A stretch of 5,339 nucleotides of DNA, from contig QMVU01000096.1 of the NCBI GenBank assembly GCA_003661265.1, positions 1-5,339 of the forward strand, read 5' to 3'. The translations under genes were made by a program, and so were the position numbers. Below, in pieces: positions 1 to 5,339 of the stretch (its first letter is position 1; each line of letters starts with the position of its first letter). Under the pieces are notes generated by a model. The model saw only the letters and a list, made by a program, of their open reading frames with translations, was not told where the DNA came from and made no database searches. This stretch comes from Thermoproteota archaeon (GTDB lineage: Archaea > Korarchaeota > Korarchaeia > Korarchaeales > Korarchaeaceae).

Positions 1-2
1 AT

Positions 3-116
3 CTGAGGAGGCATGGGCCGTTTATGCCCCACAGGCTTGGACCTGCCGAAATGGAGTACACCACGCTGCCAGAGGTATTGGAGAAGCTGAAGGACAGGTT
101 CAAGCCAGTTCATTAA
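3..116 (+). CDS. 3' end of a gene, possibly polysaccharide deacetylase-like (partial)
   Basis: This is the last 37 codons of a gene that begins before the window; TAA is at 114-116. The frame is open from the first complete codon and its codons look coding (CTG, GAG, AAG, AGG). The tail contains HGPFMPHRLG, then MEYTTLPEVLEKL and a basic end. A His-Pro/Arg stretch followed by an aromatic-Thr-x-x-Glu-Val helix is reminiscent of the C-terminus of polysaccharide deacetylases of the NodB/PuuE type, where the last helix follows a 'W/Y-x-T-x-x-E' strand. That resemblance is weak and the catalytic region is outside the window, so the product name is only a guess. By hand count the segment is about 56% GC (62 of 111 bases), clearly richer than the following genes. 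A T7 tract just downstream probably ends its transcript. Confidence 0.65.
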   Translation: MRRHGPFMPHRLGPAEMEYTTLPEVLEKLKDRFKPVH

Positions 117-131
117 TTTTATTATTTTTTT
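117..131 (+). terminator. Oligo-T terminator of the left-hand gene
   Basis: Directly after the TAA at 114-116 the plus strand is nearly all A and T and ends in seven consecutive T residues (125-131). There is no GC-rich hairpin before it. Archaeal RNA polymerase stops at such T-runs without a stem, so this is read as the 3' end of the upstream transcript. The assignment rests only on sequence and position. Confidence 0.5.
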
Positions 132-356
132 GAATCATTATGACCCCCTACTACTTTCCAACTTTTTAGATCTTTAGAAATGGTTTATTCTTTTGTTTCT
201 GAAAAGACAAAAAGAAATAACAAAACTTCACTGGAGCTGCTGTTTAAAAACTTCATGTTATTAAATGCCAACATAGAAATCACAGTTCTTTTAATATAGC
301 TACAAGATTAATGTTCCAAGTCGAACCCCTTCTTTATCCTTTTCAATGAAGGAATT
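132..356. other. AT-rich intergenic stretch without a supported gene
   Basis: This is most of the 318-bp gap between the left gene and the HAD gene. TATA-like stretches occur at about 243-251 (TTTAAAAAC) and 289-298 (TTTTAATATA), but no gene start follows them at the right distance. Two short open frames exist, plus 180-299 (39 codons) and minus 300-413 (37 codons). Neither has a ribosome binding site, and I do not call either a gene. No tRNA-like fold or box C/D RNA pattern was found by eye. Confidence 0.5.
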
Positions 357-366
357 ATTTTTAATA
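357..366 (+). promoter_or_regulatory. Candidate TATA box for the HAD gene
   Basis: The plus strand reads TTTTTAATA within an AT-rich block here. With the usual archaeal spacing of about 25 nt from TATA box to transcription start, the RNA would begin near 385-392, leaving a leader of roughly 45 nt before the GTG at 435. The inverted repeat at 376-395 would then overlap the start point. Other AT-rich boxes lie farther upstream, so this is the best-placed candidate, not a proven one. Confidence 0.35.
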
Positions 367-375
367 AGCTTGTGA

Positions 376-395
376 AGAGATACAATAATATCTCT
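376..395. promoter_or_regulatory. Perfect 7-bp inverted repeat, possible operator
   Basis: AGAGATA at 376-382 and its exact reverse complement TATCTCT at 389-395 are separated by CAATAA. A further direct copy, AAGAGAT, sits at 403-409, 28 bp from the copy at 375-381. The dyad lies between the candidate TATA box and the HAD start codon, about where transcription should begin. A repressor dimer would block transcription there. It could also form a small hairpin in the leader RNA. No regulator gene lies in the window. Confidence 0.35.
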
Positions 396-421
396 CGCAA
401 GAAAGAGATCCATTATGTAGA

Positions 422-428
422 GGGAGGT
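422..428 (+). promoter_or_regulatory. Ribosome binding site fixing the GTG start of the HAD gene
   Basis: GGGAGGT is complementary to the conserved 3' end of 16S rRNA (anti-Shine-Dalgarno CACCUCC) and lies 6 nt before the GTG at 435-437. This supports the non-ATG start; the motif-I strand of the protein begins only about ten residues later, so the start cannot lie much farther downstream. Confidence 0.75.
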
Positions 429-434
429 TCTTAA

Positions 435-1064
435 GTGAAACTAGGTCCTGTTTTACAAGTAGATGCAGTAATATTTGACATGGATGGTGTATTAGTAGAG
501 AGCAAGAAAGCATGGTTTAATACATTAAATTCAGCTCTAAGAGAATTTGGATTACCCGAGGTGGATTGGAGTACATTTATTAAACACTTCGGCCAAAGTA
601 TCGAAGAGGATGCTAGAACTTTCTTTAAAGGGAAAAAATTAACGAGAGAGGACATAAATGAACTTTACGGGAAATACTTCCCTAAATTCATAGATATGAT
701 AGAGCCAACTTATGGAGCAAGGAGAGTTCTGGAAAGAATACTCAAAGCAGGAATCAAAACAGGTTGCGTAACAAATACTCACAAGGCTCTTGCACTTAAG
801 ATATTAAGAAGAGTGAACCTTCTAGATTTCCTTATGGTTGTAGTAGGAGGAGATGAGGTAACTTCCCAAAAACCAGATCCAGAACCCCTATTAAGAGCCT
901 TAACTCATTTAGGAATACTGCCTAGGAAGGCCTGTTTTGTAGGTGATACAATATATGATATAAGAACAGCAATAAATGCAGGTTGCATTCCTGTCGGGTT
1001 TAAAATAAATTCTGAAATAAGCATAAATTCATTAGAAGATCTCCTCTATCTCTTATCAGTCTAG
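435..1064 (+). CDS. HAD-superfamily phosphatase / beta-phosphoglucomutase-like protein
   Basis: A complete 209-residue cytoplasmic protein with the four HAD motifs in order. Motif I is FDMDGV with nucleophile Asp15 and acid/base Asp17. Motif II is VTNT (Thr113 or Thr115). Motif III is the lysine of QKPDPEP (Lys146). Motif IV is VGDTIYDI with Mg-binding Asp171 and Asp175. The roughly 90 residues between motifs I and II are helical and fit the small C1 cap of the phosphoglycolate phosphatase, beta-phosphoglucomutase and sugar-phosphate phosphatase group. Length is normal for that group. The reaction is phosphate removal from, or transfer within, a small phosphorylated metabolite; the substrate cannot be read from sequence. 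The GTG start has a GGGAGGT site 6 nt upstream. The gene stands alone on the plus strand and converges on the PTS gene, so co-regulation with it is not implied by layout. All 11 arginine codons are AGA/AGG. Confidence 0.92.
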   Translation: MKLGPVLQVDAVIFDMDGVLVESKKAWFNTLNSALREFGLPEVDWSTFIKHFGQSIEEDARTFFKGKKLTREDINELYGKYFPKFIDMIEPTYGARRVLERILKAGIKTGCVTNTHKALALKILRRVNLLDFLMVVVGGDEVTSQKPDPEPLLRALTHLGILPRKACFVGDTIYDIRTAINAGCIPVGFKINSEISINSLEDLLYLLSV

Positions 1065-1086
1065 AAGAAAAAAGAGGGAGGAAGGG
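1065..1086 (-). terminator. Polypurine spacer between convergent genes; T-run terminator for the PTS gene
   Basis: The whole 22-bp gap is purine on the plus strand, so the minus-strand transcript leaving the PTS gene reads as pure pyrimidine, including six T residues (1068-1073). That fits an archaeal oligo-T terminator for the minus-strand operon. No equivalent T-run follows the HAD stop codon on the plus strand before the PTS coding region, so the HAD transcript may run into antisense of the PTS gene. Confidence 0.45.
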
Positions 1087-2643
1087 TCAGGCTCCTATGA
1101 TACCAACTATCCCTAAGACGAATCCAATTATGAAAAGCAGTGTTACTACTTTGATAACAGACCATCCTTTTCTAATTAAGGAAGTATTGAAGAAAACGAA
1201 GATCAGCGGGAGGAATTTCGGTATTATCATATCTAGGATCTTCTGAAGCTCAAAGCCCCAGGGTTCATATTTAAGTGGGCTATATATTGGAATGTAGGCA
1301 GCTGTTATACCCCCAAGCATAAGCATTCCAAAAGCGGTCATTAGGAGACTTATCTCCTCCATGGCTGGTCCAGTAAACAATTCAGCTATAGAGAGACCGT
1401 ATTTATAACTGGTCTTCGTAAACCACCACTTAAGAGACCACATTATTGCGACCCAGAGTAAGATGTATACACCTATAGACCAGACATGTCCTCCCTTGGC
1501 TATTGATGCAGCAATTCCTCCTATTATTGGAACAAGTGTGAACCAGAAGATGGTATCTCCTATCCCTGCTAAAGGTCCCATAAGCCCTGATTTAATGCTT
1601 CTTATTAGCTCAATATCAGCTCCTCTCTCCTCAAGGGCTAGGTCAAGCCCCATGATTATATTATGTGTGTACGGCGTAGTGTTGTAAAATTCGAGATGGG
1701 CTTTAACCCTTTCTTTTAGCTCATCTCCCTTAAAGAGTTTTTTGAGTGCTGGAAGAATGGAGAAGCAATAACCTATCCCCTCTAAGCGCTCCCAATTAAG
1801 ATTATTCTGTAAGCACCAAGACCTCCAAAAGCATTTACGAATATCGGCATCCGTGAGCTTTCTTTCTCTTTCCTCAACAGGCTTGAGTTCCTTTAAAGCA
1901 CTTAAAAGTTTTTCTGCTCTTCCAGATAGCAGATATGCCGCTCCTATGAGACCTATTCCTATTACAGCGATTCCTATAAGTGGAACATTAAGGTAGGTAG
2001 CAAGAGAGAAGCCCAACAAGTATATTGGTAAGAACTCTCTTCTCCAAAGTGCTGATAGTAGTAAGGCCACACCTACTGTAACCATTACTCCACCTGCAGC
2101 CTTTAGTCCGGTCCAGAACCATTCAGGCATTCTCTCAACGAGTGTGTTAACAAACTCTGGACCATACATCGAAAATAGGAAAACTGGTATTGCTACAGAT
2201 AGCCCATGAGGAATTAGCCCTAGCAGGTTGGCTAACTCAACTCCTCTATAATTCTCCTCTTCTGCATATTTGTCGGCTAGATGGCAGAAGTAAACATTAA
2301 CTGTCATCGCGGCTGTGTAGAAATATGAGCCAAGCATCGCTATTGCCCAAGCTAAAGGTACTGCGGAAATTGGGTCTAGCTGTGTTGCTATCACAAGTGG
2401 AGGAATAACAACAGCAGCAGTTCTTTGTTCTGGAACAGCCGCTCCGCCTAGGCTAACTACTCCTAGAAATGCGAAAAACAGAGTAGATGCGGTAACAACT
2501 CCAGTTACAGGATCACCAGCTATTATACCGGCGATGGATGCTGTAAGAAAACCAAAGTACAGGCCAAATGGTGATCCAAACCAGGGCTCTATGCCTGTGA
2601 TAAATCCCCAAATTGTCAATAGGATAATCTGTAGGGTACTCAC
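1087..2643 (-). CDS. PTS mannose/fructose/sorbose-family IIC-IID fusion permease
   Basis: A 518-residue inner-membrane protein joining two PTS subunits that are usually separate (E. coli ManY and ManZ). Residues 1-245 are IIC: a chain of hydrophobic segments with the family stretch of GD at 43-44, then GVVSLGGAAVPEQ (61-73). A charged linker of about 20 residues (242-262) follows. Residues 262-518 are IID: LTDADIRKCFWRSW at the start, the ERLEGIGYCFSILPAL helix, HLEFYNTTPY (316-325), then SGLMGPLAGIGDTIFW (352-367) and four or five C-terminal membrane helices. IIC and IID form the sugar channel; the phosphate comes from IIA/IIB, which are absent here. Mannose-family members take mannose, glucose, amino sugars, sorbose or fructose; the substrate is not predictable here. 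The GTG start has GGTGA 6 nt upstream. It lies 79 bp after the hydrolase gene on the same strand. By hand count two stretches are 48-50% GC, somewhat richer than its neighbours. Confidence 0.93.
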   Translation of the reverse strand: MSTLQIILLTIWGFITGIEPWFGSPFGLYFGFLTASIAGIIAGDPVTGVVTASTLFFAFLGVVSLGGAAVPEQRTAAVVIPPLVIATQLDPISAVPLAWAIAMLGSYFYTAAMTVNVYFCHLADKYAEEENYRGVELANLLGLIPHGLSVAIPVFLFSMYGPEFVNTLVERMPEWFWTGLKAAGGVMVTVGVALLLSALWRREFLPIYLLGFSLATYLNVPLIGIAVIGIGLIGAAYLLSGRAEKLLSALKELKPVEERERKLTDADIRKCFWRSWCLQNNLNWERLEGIGYCFSILPALKKLFKGDELKERVKAHLEFYNTTPYTHNIIMGLDLALEERGADIELIRSIKSGLMGPLAGIGDTIFWFTLVPIIGGIAASIAKGGHVWSIGVYILLWVAIMWSLKWWFTKTSYKYGLSIAELFTGPAMEEISLLMTAFGMLMLGGITAAYIPIYSPLKYEPWGFELQKILDMIIPKFLPLIFVFFNTSLIRKGWSVIKVVTLLFIIGFVLGIVGIIGA

Positions 2644-2649
2644 TAAGCT

Positions 2650-2654
2650 TCACC
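2650..2654 (-). promoter_or_regulatory. Ribosome binding site of the PTS gene
   Basis: The minus strand reads GGTGGTGA ahead of the GTG at 2643-2641. The GGTGA part matches the anti-Shine-Dalgarno sequence and is 6 nt from the start codon, the same spacing as at the HAD gene. It supports the GTG start. Confidence 0.65.
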
Positions 2655-2700
2655 ACCTTTTCGTTATTCTATCTATGGGAGATGGACAATAGAGTGAAAA

Positions 2701-2709
2701 ATTATAAAT
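2701..2709 (-). promoter_or_regulatory. Candidate TATA box for the PTS gene
   Basis: The minus strand reads ATTTATAAT, a good match to an archaeal TATA box, in the 79-bp gap before the PTS gene. Transcription would begin near 2677-2680, giving a leader of about 35 nt. The 8-mer TTATAAAT (plus strand) occurs at 2702-2709 and again at 2723-2730, where it covers the hydrolase stop codon. An own promoter would let the PTS gene be expressed apart from, or in addition to, read-through from the two genes upstream. Confidence 0.5.
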
Positions 2710-2722
2710 ATTACCTTTATGG

Positions 2723-4051
2723 TTATAAATTAAGAAGCTCTAAAGATTCTTTGTACAAGATGTCAGCAGCATCTATGTCCAACAGAGACATTAAAGCTTC
2801 ATAAGATTCTTTTTCATATTCCTCTCTCGGAAGAATATATCCTAAATAGCCATTCGCAAACCCCACAATAATCACATTTGTGTTAACTGGAGCTTCTCTT
2901 TTAATATTTATAGCTATCTTGCTAGATAATTCTCCTGGTACTCCAAGAAAAATACTATTTCCTATTCTTATAGATTGTAACTCGCATATAACACTACCTC
3001 CAGAGATCCCAAGTTTAACTCTTTCTATCTGATCTCTTAGCCCTTCAAGTTTAACAAAAGCGAGTCTGAGTTCTCCTTTGGATGCTCCTTTTTTCCTTAA
3101 CTCCCTATAGTGCTTCTTTGCTCTCTCATATTCTTTCTCTAATTCTTCAAGCTTCGGTAAGGATCTTAGAGGAAGTACTATCTCTTTTGAAGCTACTCTT
3201 ACCTCAATATTCTCATTACATTCTGTCTCCTCCGCTAATAGCAGTACTTGCGTGCCTAATATATAGCCCAGGCGTTTAGCCTCCCTAAAGGTTTGCTCTC
3301 TCCTTGTAAAACGCGTACTAACATCTCCGCATGCTCCATTTAGGAAGAGAATTATCTTATCTTCTCCAAGAGAGTTTTTAATTAGTCTTATAGCGTATCC
3401 AAGAAAGTCGGAGGAATATAAGTAATTAGTATACCCAAGAACCGTTGGATGACAAGCGTAGTTGAAAAGAAGCCCTAGAACATCATTCCTATCATCACAG
3501 ATTATCATAACTACAAGATCTGGGTCAAAAATTCCCTTAGGATCATCCCTATTTACACATATAGGTTTATGAATTTTACACTTTCTGAATCCTATTTTAG
3601 CATCCTCAAGTTTAAGGTAAGTCTCGTAAACTAAGCCAGCCACTTTATATCTAAGATAATCACGCAGAACTTTTGCATGAGGTTCCATTAGAATATCTCT
3701 ACAACGTACAAATTTAACATGAGGAAATTTTGTTATCTTGAATCCCCAGCCTGGAAGGAACCCATTAGGACTAGAATGGATGTGAGTAGCAGCTATCATT
3801 ATATTCTCTTCCGGTATCCCAGTCATCTCATTTATTAACTGTCTGGTTGAAACCACAAACTCCCTGTCAACTGAGACCAGATCTAACGATACTATAGATA
3901 TAATCTCATCACCCTCTTCAAGCACTAATGCTCTAGCATACAGGTCATCGTGAACTCCTTGAGAAACTTTGTCTCTCTCCATAAATCCTGTAAGAGGGAT
4001 TCCTACAGGAGGCGTTATTACAGTTTCTGATAAGGCAGCTCTAATTCCCAT
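2723..4051 (-). CDS. Neutral/alkaline ceramidase-family hydrolase (predicted cytoplasmic)
   Basis: 442 residues from the chosen ATG at 4051. Its N-terminal half matches the neutral/alkaline non-lysosomal ceramidase family of zinc amidases. Visible motifs (numbered from this ATG): ATHIHSSP (zinc His90/His92 region), YACHPTVLG (His201, second zinc ligand), NGACGDVS (Ser245, at the position of the catalytic serine loop), LGVPGELSS (Glu374) and NGYLGYILPREEYE (Tyr402/Tyr405), matching the Glu and Tyr ligands of the Pseudomonas enzyme. Known members cleave the amide of ceramide, but many bacterial and archaeal homologues have no known substrate. There is no signal peptide, unlike secreted ceramidases, so it should act in the cytosol. 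A charged helical, coiled-coil-like stretch at about 298-347 is inserted before the C-terminal motifs. The frame stays open to an ATG at 4135, but that would overlap the upstream gene by 68 bp and add an unconserved basic extension; the ATG at 4051 has GGGGGA 7 nt upstream and lies 16 bp after the upstream stop. Confidence 0.88.
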   Translation of the reverse strand: MGIRAALSETVITPPVGIPLTGFMERDKVSQGVHDDLYARALVLEEGDEIISIVSLDLVSVDREFVVSTRQLINEMTGIPEENIMIAATHIHSSPNGFLPGWGFKITKFPHVKFVRCRDILMEPHAKVLRDYLRYKVAGLVYETYLKLEDAKIGFRKCKIHKPICVNRDDPKGIFDPDLVVMIICDDRNDVLGLLFNYACHPTVLGYTNYLYSSDFLGYAIRLIKNSLGEDKIILFLNGACGDVSTRFTRREQTFREAKRLGYILGTQVLLLAEETECNENIEVRVASKEIVLPLRSLPKLEELEKEYERAKKHYRELRKKGASKGELRLAFVKLEGLRDQIERVKLGISGGSVICELQSIRIGNSIFLGVPGELSSKIAINIKREAPVNTNVIIVGFANGYLGYILPREEYEKESYEALMSLLDIDAADILYKESLELLNL

Positions 4052-4057
4052 ACCCTG

Positions 4058-4063
4058 TCCCCC
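4058..4063 (-). promoter_or_regulatory. Ribosome binding site that decides the hydrolase start
   Basis: Right after the oxidoreductase stop (4070-4068) the minus strand reads GGGGGA, 6-7 nt before the ATG at 4051-4049. It is only a partial match to the anti-Shine-Dalgarno, but its position between the stop codon and the ATG favours this start over the upstream ATG at 4135, which lies inside the preceding gene. Confidence 0.5.
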
Positions 4064-4067
4064 TGGC

Positions 4068-5180
4068 TTATATCTCAAGAAGCTGAGAGACAGAGATCCA
4101 TTTCTCTGATTTGCTCGATAGATATGCTGCCTCAATTATGGCTTGAGCCTTGACTCCATCCTCTATGCTAGGTACTGGGTCCTCATTATGTATTAAGCAG
4201 TTGAGAAAGTGGTTAATTCCTATAACGTGCCCCTGAAGCCAAGCCATTGAATGTCCTCTTGGTGGCCATTTTAAGGTACTCACAAGATATCTCTCCCAGT
4301 GATCTTCTTGAATCCTATAAACGTAGAGTTCGTCAAGGTTCATTAAATTCCATCTTATAGCTCCTTTTGTCCCAAAAATCTCTATATTGAGGTAATTTTT
4401 TTGACCAGCACTAACTTTAGAGGACTCCATAAAACCGAGAACCTCCCCTTCGCATCTTAGGAGCACTTTCCCTAGATCTTCTATTGTTACCTCTCCCATT
4501 TTACTTGGATCATATTTTAAGGGTCTCTTATGGATATATCGATGAGTTACACCAAAGACTTCTTTAACCTCTCCTATAAGATACCTAATCAAATCAGCAA
4601 GATGTACACCTAAGTCAAGTAGAGCTCCGCCTCCCGATATTTTGATGTCATCCTTCCAAGAGAATAATCTTCCAGGTCTAACGTGGCTTTCATGATCAAA
4701 TATCATTCTAAAGTGAAGTATATCTCCTATGACATCTTCTTCTATGAATTCTTTTACTTTAGTTATTGAAGGTAGGAATCTAAGGTTGAACATAATCATA
4801 GACTTCGCTTTAGCATTTTTTGCCTCCTTGGCAATTTCCTTAGCTTCTTCTAGGTTCCTAGCAAGAGGTTTCTCGCAGATCAAATGTTTTCCCTTTTTTA
4901 AAGTGTAAATGCTTGTCTCTAAGTGTGGGGCTGGAGGTAAACAATTGCTTACTATGTCAACTCTCTCATCGTCAATCAATTTCTTCCAATCCACGTAATA
5001 TGTCTTAAATCCCATTGTTTTTGCAAAATTCCTCACATTGTCTTCATTTCTTCCGTAAACGGCTACTAATTCAGTAATATTAAGATTATAAACGAATGGT
5101 TGGATTTTAAAGGCATAGGAATGAGTTCTTCCCATGAAGCCATAACCCAGGATTCCAACCCCAAACTGCATACTTACCAT
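4068..5180 (-). CDS. Gfo/Idh/MocA-family NAD(P)-dependent oxidoreductase
   Basis: A complete 370-residue cytoplasmic dehydrogenase. Residues 5-125 form the NAD(P)-binding Rossmann fold with the glycine motif GILGYGFMG (Gly12, Gly14, Gly17). The catalytic signature CEKPLA holds Lys104. The C-terminal alpha/beta domain carries GGGALLDLGVHLADL, where Asp189 and His193 match the family's substrate-binding/acid-base pair. Members oxidise a hydroxyl of sugars, inositols, sugar acids or amino sugars, sometimes phosphorylated or nucleotide-linked; the exact substrate cannot be told. Length is typical. The ATG at 5180 has no convincing ribosome binding site, and a second ATG at 5171 (Met4) begins nearer the first beta strand; either is possible, and a leaderless or short-leader first gene would fit. 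It is first in a minus-strand operon, 16 bp before the ceramidase-family gene, so the two are probably co-transcribed and act in one pathway. Confidence 0.93.
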   Translation of the reverse strand: MVSMQFGVGILGYGFMGRTHSYAFKIQPFVYNLNITELVAVYGRNEDNVRNFAKTMGFKTYYVDWKKLIDDERVDIVSNCLPPAPHLETSIYTLKKGKHLICEKPLARNLEEAKEIAKEAKNAKAKSMIMFNLRFLPSITKVKEFIEEDVIGDILHFRMIFDHESHVRPGRLFSWKDDIKISGGGALLDLGVHLADLIRYLIGEVKEVFGVTHRYIHKRPLKYDPSKMGEVTIEDLGKVLLRCEGEVLGFMESSKVSAGQKNYLNIEIFGTKGAIRWNLMNLDELYVYRIQEDHWERYLVSTLKWPPRGHSMAWLQGHVIGINHFLNCLIHNEDPVPSIEDGVKAQAIIEAAYLSSKSEKWISVSQLLEI

Positions 5181-5210
5181 ACTATCTATTTTCTCTAAAA
5201 AATGTTAAGG

Positions 5211-5240
5211 ATAAAAAGATTAGAAGATTTTATACATAAA
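5211..5240 (-). promoter_or_regulatory. AT-rich promoter region of the oxidoreductase-hydrolase operon
   Basis: On the minus strand this stretch holds two TATA-like elements: one reading TTTATGTATAAAA (about 5240-5228) and, closer to the gene, CTTTTTATCC (about 5219-5210). The nearer box would place the transcription start about 10 nt before the ATG at 5180, or give a nearly leaderless message, which fits the lack of a ribosome binding site. The farther one would give a leader of about 27 nt. The sequence alone cannot choose between them. Confidence 0.4.
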
Positions 5241-5285
5241 ATATATTAAATTTGTATACTTTTGACTTTCTCTCTCCTCTACTAC

Positions 5286-5339
5286 CTATTTCTTAATTTT
5301 CTCAATAAGAGGGATTCTTTTTCTAAGAATCTTGTCATC
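5286..5339 (-). CDS. 3' end of an unidentified minus-strand gene (partial)
   Basis: The minus strand is open from the window edge for 17 codons and ends in TAG at 5288-5286. The tail reads DDKILRKRIPLIEKIKK, a lysine-rich amphipathic end that looks like a normal C-terminus. A second minus-strand frame here is also open (from an ATG at 5338), so the frame choice is uncertain. If real, the gene lies about 105 bp upstream of the oxidoreductase on the same strand and could belong to the same set of genes. The product cannot be recognised. Confidence 0.4.
   Translation of the reverse strand, partial: DDKILRKRIPLIEKIKK

Noticed and set aside
101..138. Very short minus-strand frame (12 codons) starting at 138 with a nearby AGGGGG
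   Set aside because: The G-rich site is well placed, but the frame ends inside the left gene's coding region and is too short to support as a gene.
170..205. Imperfect hairpin between TCTTTAGAAA and TTTCTGAAAAGA
   Set aside because: Pairing is short, A/T-only for the most part and interrupted by unpaired bases; expected by chance in such AT-rich sequence.
180..299. Plus-strand 39-codon frame in the left spacer
   Set aside because: No ribosome binding site precedes the ATG, the composition is that expected of AT-rich DNA, and no family is recognisable.
301..335. Possible tRNA T-arm-like string (GTTCCAAGTCGAACCCC)
   Set aside because: No matching acceptor stem, anticodon arm or D-arm can be drawn around it.
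431..655. Minus-strand open frame of 74 codons opposite the HAD gene
   Set aside because: It lies wholly antisense to the 5' end of a gene with complete HAD motifs, shows no recognisable domain, and has no supporting ribosome binding site.
1463..1687. Plus-strand open frame of 74 codons within the PTS gene
   Set aside because: It is antisense to the conserved IID core; its proline- and isoleucine-rich translation is a shadow of that coding sequence.
3082..3279. Plus-strand open frame of 65 codons within the hydrolase gene
   Set aside because: It is a leucine/serine-rich mirror of the charged helical segment encoded on the minus strand; Lys/Glu codons read backwards as Leu/Phe/Ser explain it.

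Overview
The window looks like chromosomal DNA of a thermophilic archaeon, though a thermophilic bacterium cannot be excluded. Genes are short and tightly spaced. All 11 arginines of the first complete gene use AGA/AGG, and ATA is a common isoleucine codon. Start sites carry GGAGGT or GGTGA ribosome binding sites about 6 nt upstream. Likely promoters are AT-rich TATA-type boxes, and gene ends carry oligo-T tracts rather than hairpins. No rRNA, tRNA, CRISPR array or insertion sequence was seen.

Layout. Positions 3-116 hold the 3' end of a GC-richer plus-strand gene, possibly a polysaccharide-deacetylase-like protein, closed by an oligo-T tract. A 318-bp AT-rich spacer follows, with promoter-like boxes and a perfect 7-bp inverted repeat. 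The plus-strand gene at 435-1064 encodes a HAD phosphatase/phosphomutase of the beta-phosphoglucomutase type. It converges, 22 bp apart, on a minus-strand block. Reading that block in its own direction: a 17-codon tail of an unidentified gene (5286-5339), a Gfo/Idh/MocA NAD(P)-dependent sugar oxidoreductase (5180-4068), a neutral/alkaline ceramidase-family hydrolase (4051-2723), and a single-chain fusion of the membrane subunits IIC and IID of a mannose-family phosphotransferase system (PTS) (2643-1087).

How the genes may work together (inference). The oxidoreductase and hydrolase are spaced as an operon, with a 16-nt gap. The PTS protein follows after 79 bp and probably also has its own promoter. 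The set suggests uptake and phosphorylation of a sugar, amino sugar or polyol, then oxidation, amide hydrolysis and phosphate removal or transfer. The soluble PTS parts (EI, HPr, IIA, IIB) are not in the window, so neither the substrate nor full function can be decided. The points most worth a second look are the IIC-IID fusion in an apparently archaeal setting and its pairing with a ceramidase-family enzyme that lacks a signal peptide.
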